From CAYTGR01 sp964437445 (GTDB lineage Bacteria; Chloroflexota; Anaerolineae; B4-G1; SLSP01), in NCBI GenBank assembly GCA_964437445.1, contig CAYTGR010000018.1:1-64000 (forward strand): a stretch of 64,000 bases of DNA, given 5' to 3'. Both the position numbers and the translations under genes were made by a program. Positions 58,510 through 64,000 of the stretch are shown here, in pieces. The notes below the pieces were generated by a model. The model ran no database searches and was not told the DNA's origin. It saw only the letters and a list, made by a program, of their open reading frames with translations. Every line of letters begins with the position of its first letter. The stretch's first letter is position 1.

Positions 58510-59436
58510 TTACAGCAACGCCAGCAGGAACGCCAGGGTGGTCCCCAAATTGGTGAGGATGGTCAGGCCGCACATGACCATCAGAGTGGCGCGTTCCTGG
58601 TCGCGGTGGCGGAACAGCAGTGCCACCACCGTGGCCGAAGCCGCTACGACCGGCAGGTAGAAGAGATAGGCCCGCGCCGACAGCCCTTGCCGGACCGCGA
58701 GCACGAACAGGATCCAGCTGAGCACGGCGGCTGCGCTATACACGTAGCGCGCCCGCTCCGGGCCCAGCCGCACCACCAGGTTGGCCTTGTTCACCGCCCG
58801 GTCGGCCGGATAATCCGGGAATTCGTTGAGCAAAATCACGTTGAAAATGGTCAAGGCAATCGGCAACGCCAGCCAGTGCACTAAGGGGATCAGGGTGCCG
58901 GTCTGGATGTAAAAGGCGCTGGCCACCGTCAACCAGCCATAGCAGAAGCCGATCAGCAGCTCGCCGATGCCCCATTCCACCCAACGCAGCGGCCGGGCGG
59001 AATAGTAGAAGCCGGCTACCATGCCGGCTGCGCCTAAAGGAATCGTCCAGGGACCGGTGCGAAACCCAATCCAGATAATCAATCCCAAGAGCGCCGCCAG
59101 CCCCACGGCCGCATAACTGACTGCTCTCACCCAGGCGGCTGGCACTTCCTGGCGCACCAGGACTTCGCTGCCGCCGGAAAAGGGATGCGGGCCGAGTTGC
59201 CCAACAAGGGTGTCCTCTGCAATGTCGTTGTATTCGCCGTTTAGATACGTGGTCAGCATGATCAGCACGACCGCGGCCAGGCCCATTCCGAAGACGGCCG
59301 GATTAACCGGCTGACCGGTTTTCCAGGCCAGCGCGGTGCCCAGGACGAACGGCAAGACGCCGACGGAGTGAAAAGGGGCGCGGGCTAACGCCAGCCAGGT
59401 TTTAAGCGAGAAAGCGGTGGTTGTATGAGAGGTCAT
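58510..59436 (-). CDS. UbiA-family prenyltransferase (MenA-like)
   Basis: 308 residues with eight or nine transmembrane helices. First aspartate motif YLNGEYNDIAEDT near residue 65; second DYPADRAVNKANLVVRLG near 220. These bind prenyl diphosphate through Mg. MenA attaches a polyprenyl tail to dihydroxynaphthoate; chlorophyll and heme O synthases are other branches. ATG at 59436 follows TAAGGA; an earlier ATG at 59454 overlaps the Rieske gene. Confidence 0.85.
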   Translation of the reverse strand: MTSHTTTAFSLKTWLALARAPFHSVGVLPFVLGTALAWKTGQPVNPAVFGMGLAAVVLIMLTTYLNGEYNDIAEDTLVGQLGPHPFSGGSEVLVRQEVPAAWVRAVSYAAVGLAALLGLIIWIGFRTGPWTIPLGAAGMVAGFYYSARPLRWVEWGIGELLIGFCYGWLTVASAFYIQTGTLIPLVHWLALPIALTIFNVILLNEFPDYPADRAVNKANLVVRLGPERARYVYSAAAVLSWILFVLAVRQGLSARAYLFYLPVVAASATVVALLFRHRDQERATLMVMCGLTILTNLGTTLAFLLALL

Positions 59437-59446
59437 AGCCGAATCC

Positions 59447-60457
59447 TTAGCCATTTTTGTCCAGTTGTAACTCACGGGGGCGGGGGCCGGCAGCCTCCAT
59501 GAGTTGCTGCCGGCGGCGGCGATACTCCACGATGGGCCGGTCGCCCTGGACCAGGTTCTCACCCGAACGGAGCGCGCTCGGTTTAGGCCGTTGCGTGACC
59601 ACGACCCGGCGATCCTGGTGGGCGACGAAGACGTTGAACGGCATGGCCACCGCGTTGACGAATTCACGCAGCAGCGGCACCCGCAGGAAGCGCTGGTAGA
59701 AGCGCAGGTAGAGCAACGTGTGGGCGTCATCCACCGGCACAAAAGCCGCCACCACCCGCACATCATCGCTGATGTAGTTCTGCCAGAGGTTGGGGAAGCG
59801 GAATTCTAAGTGGAACCGGGGGTAAGGCGGTTGGAGCTCTTCCGGCTTACGCGGTTTTTGGCCCGTATCCAAGGCGTTGAATACATAGACAAAGAAACTA
59901 TTTTCGTCCTGCCACTGGACCACCGGGCCGTTGACCAGCGTGCGGTTACCGCGCCCGATGGTGTTATAGTGAACGAAGGGCAGGTGGACCACATCCAGCT
60001 GATTTTCAATGACCCGCGAGTAATGCGCCTCCCACGGATCGTGTGCCGAACCGTAGGAGAAATCCGGGGTGATGTCTTCAAAGAAGCGCGGCGGTTGCAG
60101 GTCGGCCGGCGGCGTCTCGCCCCACCAGATCCAGATCAACCCATGGGCTTCGTAGGTCGGGTAGCTGTGGACGCGGAAATTGGCCGGGACCGGCGCGCCC
60201 TGGCCGTTGGCGGGGATCCGCCGGCCTGCCCCGCTCACGTCATACTCAAAGCCGTGAAAAGGACACTGGATGCAATCACCGAGCACCTGGCCTTTGCTCA
60301 GCTCTACGCCCCGGTGGGCGCAGAGATCGCGCAGACAGCTGACTTTGCCGCTACTATCCCGCCAAAAGACCAGTTTTTCGCCCAGGCGGGTAACCCCTAC
60401 CGGTTTATCCTTGACCTGAGCGGAATCCATGACAACATACCATTGATTAGGAATCAT
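59447..60457 (-). CDS. Rieske non-heme iron oxygenase
   Basis: 336 residues. Rieske 2Fe-2S ligands CAH near 46-48 and CPFH near 65-68; mononuclear iron motif NQLDVVHLPFVHYN near 150-160. This is the organisation of terminal oxygenases such as PaO/CAO or vanillate demethylase. Electrons must come from a reductase not seen nearby. AGGAGG precedes the ATG at 60457. First gene of the oxygenase-prenyltransferase-radical SAM operon. Confidence 0.88.
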   Translation of the reverse strand: MIPNQWYVVMDSAQVKDKPVGVTRLGEKLVFWRDSSGKVSCLRDLCAHRGVELSKGQVLGDCIQCPFHGFEYDVSGAGRRIPANGQGAPVPANFRVHSYPTYEAHGLIWIWWGETPPADLQPPRFFEDITPDFSYGSAHDPWEAHYSRVIENQLDVVHLPFVHYNTIGRGNRTLVNGPVVQWQDENSFFVYVFNALDTGQKPRKPEELQPPYPRFHLEFRFPNLWQNYISDDVRVVAAFVPVDDAHTLLYLRFYQRFLRVPLLREFVNAVAMPFNVFVAHQDRRVVVTQRPKPSALRSGENLVQGDRPIVEYRRRRQQLMEAAGPRPRELQLDKNG

Positions 60458-60552
60458 GCCTGCCTCCTGGATAAAGCTGGCGTTTCAGCGCCGCGCGGCT
60501 ACTATACCAGCTTTTGAGCTGAGAGCAAGGGTTTGTTTAGCTGCCTGATCTC

Positions 60553-60790
60553 CTTTGAAAATAGAAACCAGTTAAGGAGTGAGCAGAGAGCAGGAGGTGG
60601 AAGTTCCTGTTTCCTGCTCACCGCTCACGGCTCACAGTTTCATCCCACGGCTGGTGAACGCCAGTTCAGGGGGAATTCCCTTGAAAATAGCGTGAAAAGT
60701 TTGTAGTTAGGCGCTTTAGCGCCGTCCAACGTACTAAAGCGCGTTACTACGAGCCAATTTTCATCCCCCCGCCGGTGAACGCCAGTGGCT
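60553..60790. repeat. Composite dispersed repeat, modules B-A-C-A
   Basis: Module B 60553-60637, module A 60638-60680, complete module C 60703-60750 and a second truncated module A 60758-60787. The whole 344-bp gap is made of these; no gene. Confidence 0.85.
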
Positions 60791-60801
60791 GTCACCCAGG
60801 C

Positions 60802-62838
60802 TCAGGTGCTTTGCCATTTCTTCATGAACGCCCCATCGTTGCTCTTGCCACTCCACCAATCCACCGCGTCCACACGGTGAACGACGCGCCCGGCGTGACG
60901 GATTACATCCTGCCCCTGAATTCCAAAGGCTTCAACGCTGAGATATAGGGGGGCTGAATCGGCTCGCACGAAGGCGTCCACCGCGGCGAAGACGGCCTGA
61001 TTGAGCTGATTGGCAAACTCGGCCGGCTGCGCGGCCGGATCAAACGTTGCCAGGTAGCCCACCGACAGAACGCGCTTCCCACTTATGGTGTCAAATTCCG
61101 CGATGACCGATTTCAGGGGGATGTTCAGCCGTTTGGCCACAGCGTCCTTGACCACTACCAGGGCCGTCCCTTCGTCAAGAACATCGCCCTGGGGGCCGGG
61201 CGGATTTTGATAGCGGACCACCTGAACGCACTGATTGTAAACTTCACCGGCCACGAAATTCTCTGCATCCAGACTGCGCGCTTTTTCTAACATGGGGATC
61301 GCTTCTGAGCAGCGATCCTGAAGGGCGTAGGAAACGCCCAATCCCACTAAGGCATCTAACGACTCTTTATCCAACTCCAACGCCAGTTTGAATTGCTTTT
61401 CGGCTTTGGCGTATTGTTTGCGGTCCAGGTAGAATTGACCTAATGCCACCAGGGGCTCAATCTCCTTCGGTTCCAATGTCACTGCCTGCTGGAAGGACTG
61501 CTCGGCCTCGTCATATTTTTTCAGCTTGGCCTGCGCCTGTCCTAAGCCGATATAGTAAATGGCCTGTTTCTCGTCCAGCTGGATTGCGGCCTGAAATTGC
61601 GCCGCGGCATCTTCATAACGTTTCTCTTGCAGGTAAGCTGTCCCCAATCCCCATAGCGGCAGGGCGTGATAGGGAAGCATGGCCTGTGATTTCTGGAAGC
61701 TTTCAATCGCAGCTTTAGCGTCATCCTGGCAGAGCTGTGCCAGGCCCAGGTAGGCCGGGGCCATACCAGAGTGAGGTCGGAGCTCTATTGTTTTCTCAAA
61801 CTCGCGCTGAGCGCCCTCGCAATCCTTTTTCTCAAGCAGCACGCGCCCGCGGCCGATGTAAGCACTGGCGGCCTCCACATCACGGTCTATCGCCAGGTCG
61901 TAATTCTTGCTGGCCTCGTCGTAGACCTTACGAGCCAGATAAGCGTCTCCCCGGCAGATGTAGCCATCGGGCAGCTCCGGCTGGAGCTCCACGATCTTGT
62001 CGCAAAGTTTCAGCCCTTCGTCGTATTCCTTAAGGTCAACGTGCTGCCATGCCAGCGCGGAGAGCGCCGGGATGTAGTTAGGATCACGGCTCAGGGCAGC
62101 GTTTAAAATCTGCCTGGCCCGGTCCTGATCATCAGAAGCTTGCAAGAAGCTGCCTTTGGTCACCATGATCGGGACAAAGTCGCTGTGCAAAACGTAGGCC
62201 GCCTGCGCCTCTTCGTTAGCGGTGTCCCATTCACGCTTGATAAGGTGGACGGCACCCAAGATACGGTGCGCCTCCAGCAATTGGTCGTCGGCGGCTACGG
62301 CCTTCTCCGCATAGGTAAGGGCTTCGTCATAGCGGTTGAGATCAAGATAAACCTCGGCCAGCGCTGCCAGGGCCCGGGCATTCTCCGGCCCCAATGCGAC
62401 GGCCTGTTCGGCAATGGGGAGAGCTTCGTCGTATTTGCTGTTGTGATCTAACACATAGGCCTGATAAGCGAGAATCTCCGGGTTCTCCGGGGCCAGCGCG
62501 GCGGCTTGGCGGGCTGACTCCATCGCCGCTTTCTCAGTCTCGGGCCGCTGTACTTGCAGGTAGGCCAGGTGGGCGTAGGCCAGCGGGTCGGAAGGATATT
62601 GCTCTATGACCTGCTGGTAGAGCTGCGTGGCGTTTTCCCAGTCGCTCTGCCACAACAGCTCATCGCCCTGGGCTACCAGGACATCGGGGGGGACCGGTGT
62701 CGGGGTTGGCATGGCGGTTGGAGTCGGCAGCGGAGTGTGGGTCGGCAGCGGTGTGCTGGTCGGTTCCGGCGTTGGTGCCGTCCCGCAACTGCTGAGAACC
62801 AACGTGAGAAAAACGAAGAACATCCCATAACGTCGCAT
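60802..62838 (-). CDS. TPR-repeat lipoprotein
   Basis: 678 residues. Lipobox LVLSSC (Cys18), a long Thr/Pro linker, then about 14 TPR units (e.g. LAYLQVQRPETEKAAMESARQAAALAPENPEILAYQ) and a C-terminal 150-residue domain of mixed type, without recognised motif. Its ATG at 62838 has AAGGAGG. It follows a second TPR gene on the same strand. Possibly a cell-envelope scaffold for the same complex. Confidence 0.85.
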   Translation of the reverse strand: MRRYGMFFVFLTLVLSSCGTAPTPEPTSTPLPTHTPLPTPTAMPTPTPVPPDVLVAQGDELLWQSDWENATQLYQQVIEQYPSDPLAYAHLAYLQVQRPETEKAAMESARQAAALAPENPEILAYQAYVLDHNSKYDEALPIAEQAVALGPENARALAALAEVYLDLNRYDEALTYAEKAVAADDQLLEAHRILGAVHLIKREWDTANEEAQAAYVLHSDFVPIMVTKGSFLQASDDQDRARQILNAALSRDPNYIPALSALAWQHVDLKEYDEGLKLCDKIVELQPELPDGYICRGDAYLARKVYDEASKNYDLAIDRDVEAASAYIGRGRVLLEKKDCEGAQREFEKTIELRPHSGMAPAYLGLAQLCQDDAKAAIESFQKSQAMLPYHALPLWGLGTAYLQEKRYEDAAAQFQAAIQLDEKQAIYYIGLGQAQAKLKKYDEAEQSFQQAVTLEPKEIEPLVALGQFYLDRKQYAKAEKQFKLALELDKESLDALVGLGVSYALQDRCSEAIPMLEKARSLDAENFVAGEVYNQCVQVVRYQNPPGPQGDVLDEGTALVVVKDAVAKRLNIPLKSVIAEFDTISGKRVLSVGYLATFDPAAQPAEFANQLNQAVFAAVDAFVRADSAPLYLSVEAFGIQGQDVIRHAGRVVHRVDAVDWWSGKSNDGAFMKKWQST

Positions 62839-62928
62839 ATATCCTCCTTCAAAGTTGGGGAAACAGGTATTCACCAATGTGAGCCAGGAAAAGATTTGAC
62901 TCACTCTTTCAAGGTTTTGTACCGCCAT

Positions 62929-64000
62929 TCACTGACGAGTGAAGCGGAAACTGGTGACGACAGCCTCAAAAAAGGGCTGATATTTCTCTTTATCCTCAGC
63001 GCGACTGCTGGCCATGAAGATCACCGCCTGATCCTTACTCACGGTGTATACCTGCATCACGAAAACCGGCACCTCGCGCAAGTGCTGGTCCACAGTGGTC
63101 CAGGTGAAAAGCCGGCAGAAAGCAAGATGATTATCAATAGAAAGTGTATATTCGCGCAGCAAGTTATAATCCGGCAGACCGTAGGGCCGATCAATTTTAG
63201 CCAGTTCCGCCGCCGTCAGAGGGTAATCCAGCCGGGTAATGCTCAAGATAACGTTGGCACGATAATCCTTGTCCATCGGTCCCAGCAACAGCAAGGGGAT
63301 TTTTTCGCCGGGGTCAACGTACTGCCGCCACCGGGCCGGGTAGGTGAGATCAAAGCCGTGATAGGAGTCGTGCCAGGTGCGGTAGCCGTTGTGATCGGGC
63401 GGGATGCGCTGGAGGTCGGCAATACTGCTCTCGGCCAGCTCTATGTCGTTCACATCGGTAGCGTCTGCCAGTGCGGCCTGAAAAGTAGTGATGGCATCAT
63501 CGTAACGCTGCAACGCATCTAAAGCAACCGCACGGAGCATTTGACCTTCTATCCAGTGGGCATCCAGCTCCAGTGCCGTATCAAAATCCTGGAGGGCCGT
63601 CCCGGCATCGCCGCCTTCCAGGTTGATTTGCCCGCGGGTGGCCCACACCTCTTTGTCCTTGGGGGCCAGCTCCACTGCCTGGGCAGCGTCTTGGAGGGCC
63701 TGATCCCAATTCTTCTCATAGACGTAGACCAAGGCGCGCGCCAGATAGGCCTGCGCCAGCCCGGGATCCAGCTCCAGGGCGCGGTTGGCGTCGGAGCGGC
63801 TACGATCAGGGTCGTGCAGTTCAAAGTGCGCGCGGGCACGCTCGGCGTAGGCGCGGGCCAGTTCGGGATCTTGTTTGAGCGCCGCTGTCAGATCAACCAC
63901 GGCCTGAAAATAATTTTCGTGCTTGAGCTGATAGAGCCCTTTGATCATCTGGGGGATCGGCAACCCGCTCTTAAGATCCAATGCACGCAGCGCATCACGC
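62929..64000 (-). CDS. TPR protein with C-terminal domain, 5' end beyond window
   Basis: The frame is open to the right edge, so the N-terminus is missing. At least four TPR units (ARAYAERARAHFELHDPDRSRSDANRALELDPG) are followed by about 140 residues of beta-rich character (YHGFDLTYPARWRQYVDPG), resembling a PsbP/serine-protease-type C-terminal domain. Tandem with the previous gene, which begins 90 nt after its stop. Confidence 0.75.
   Translation of the reverse strand, partial: RDALRALDLKSGLPIPQMIKGLYQLKHENYFQAVVDLTAALKQDPELARAYAERARAHFELHDPDRSRSDANRALELDPGLAQAYLARALVYVYEKNWDQALQDAAQAVELAPKDKEVWATRGQINLEGGDAGTALQDFDTALELDAHWIEGQMLRAVALDALQRYDDAITTFQAALADATDVNDIELAESSIADLQRIPPDHNGYRTWHDSYHGFDLTYPARWRQYVDPGEKIPLLLLGPMDKDYRANVILSITRLDYPLTAAELAKIDRPYGLPDYNLLREYTLSIDNHLAFCRLFTWTTVDQHLREVPVFVMQVYTVSKDQAVIFMASSRAEDKEKYQPFFEAVVTSFRFTRQ

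Overview
The window is high-GC, gene-dense bacterial DNA that reads like a member of the Chloroflexota (Anaerolineae-like). The supports are indirect: a DUF1385/YqhQ protein, many secreted or lipid-anchored proteins with Thr/Pro linkers after the signal, an extracellular protease ending in a Y-L-P-L-V tail, an RtcA cyclase, and intergenic space filled with short tandem heptamers and small palindromic repeats. It is an assembly with one 100-N scaffold gap (11836-11935). The gap is flanked by two identical 55-bp copies, so the two contigs really overlap there.

Layout. 1-1482: truncated aspartate carbamoyltransferase and a GntR/UTRA regulator (minus). 1675-7138: a TetR regulator, two CcmA-type ATPases and two lipoprotein-like HlyD subunits, an ABC efflux operon with no permease gene. 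7287-10718: alpha/beta hydrolase, PanE-like reductase and a TrmB-type regulator with clear operators. 11127-13912: Fpg/Nei-family protein split by the gap, a zinc-ribbon protein and an MFS transporter. 14019-16289: RtcA and an RNase Z-like hydrolase. 16334-21351: complete BMP-type nucleoside ABC importer behind a strong promoter and an unidentified structured leader. 21463-26996: thioesterase, GH-like TIM barrel, a lone CoxM-type FAD protein, DUF1385, CoA-binding, DinB-fold and TrmH proteins. 27246-31692: a very large S8-PKD-M28 protease and a LysM-CAP protein. 31861-38047: flavoprotein reductase, GT-C membrane glycosyltransferase, YIP1, TPR and MBL-fold proteins. 38474-38625: two CAU tRNAs, one of them the initiator. 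39627-45644: a split AddAB-like helicase/nuclease set with an embedded chloramphenicol-acetyltransferase-like gene. 45688-47094: HigB-HigA-SecB-like toxin-antitoxin-chaperone module with a textbook operator. 47126-51724: GT2, PlsY and a hybrid histidine kinase. 51972-54707: lipase-like hydrolase, Fe-ADH and monooxygenase. 57266-60457: Rieske oxygenase, UbiA prenyltransferase and radical SAM/SPASM operon. 60802-64000: two TPR proteins, the last cut by the window edge.

The most notable points are the chaperone-addicted toxin-antitoxin module, the split AddAB-like operon, and the tandem heptamers. The heptamers occupy most intergenic spaces, form gene ends, and lie in frame inside two long proteins. 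The structured leader with a short ORF before the nucleoside importer is the best candidate for an undescribed RNA element. No CRISPR array, rRNA, insertion sequence or prophage was seen.
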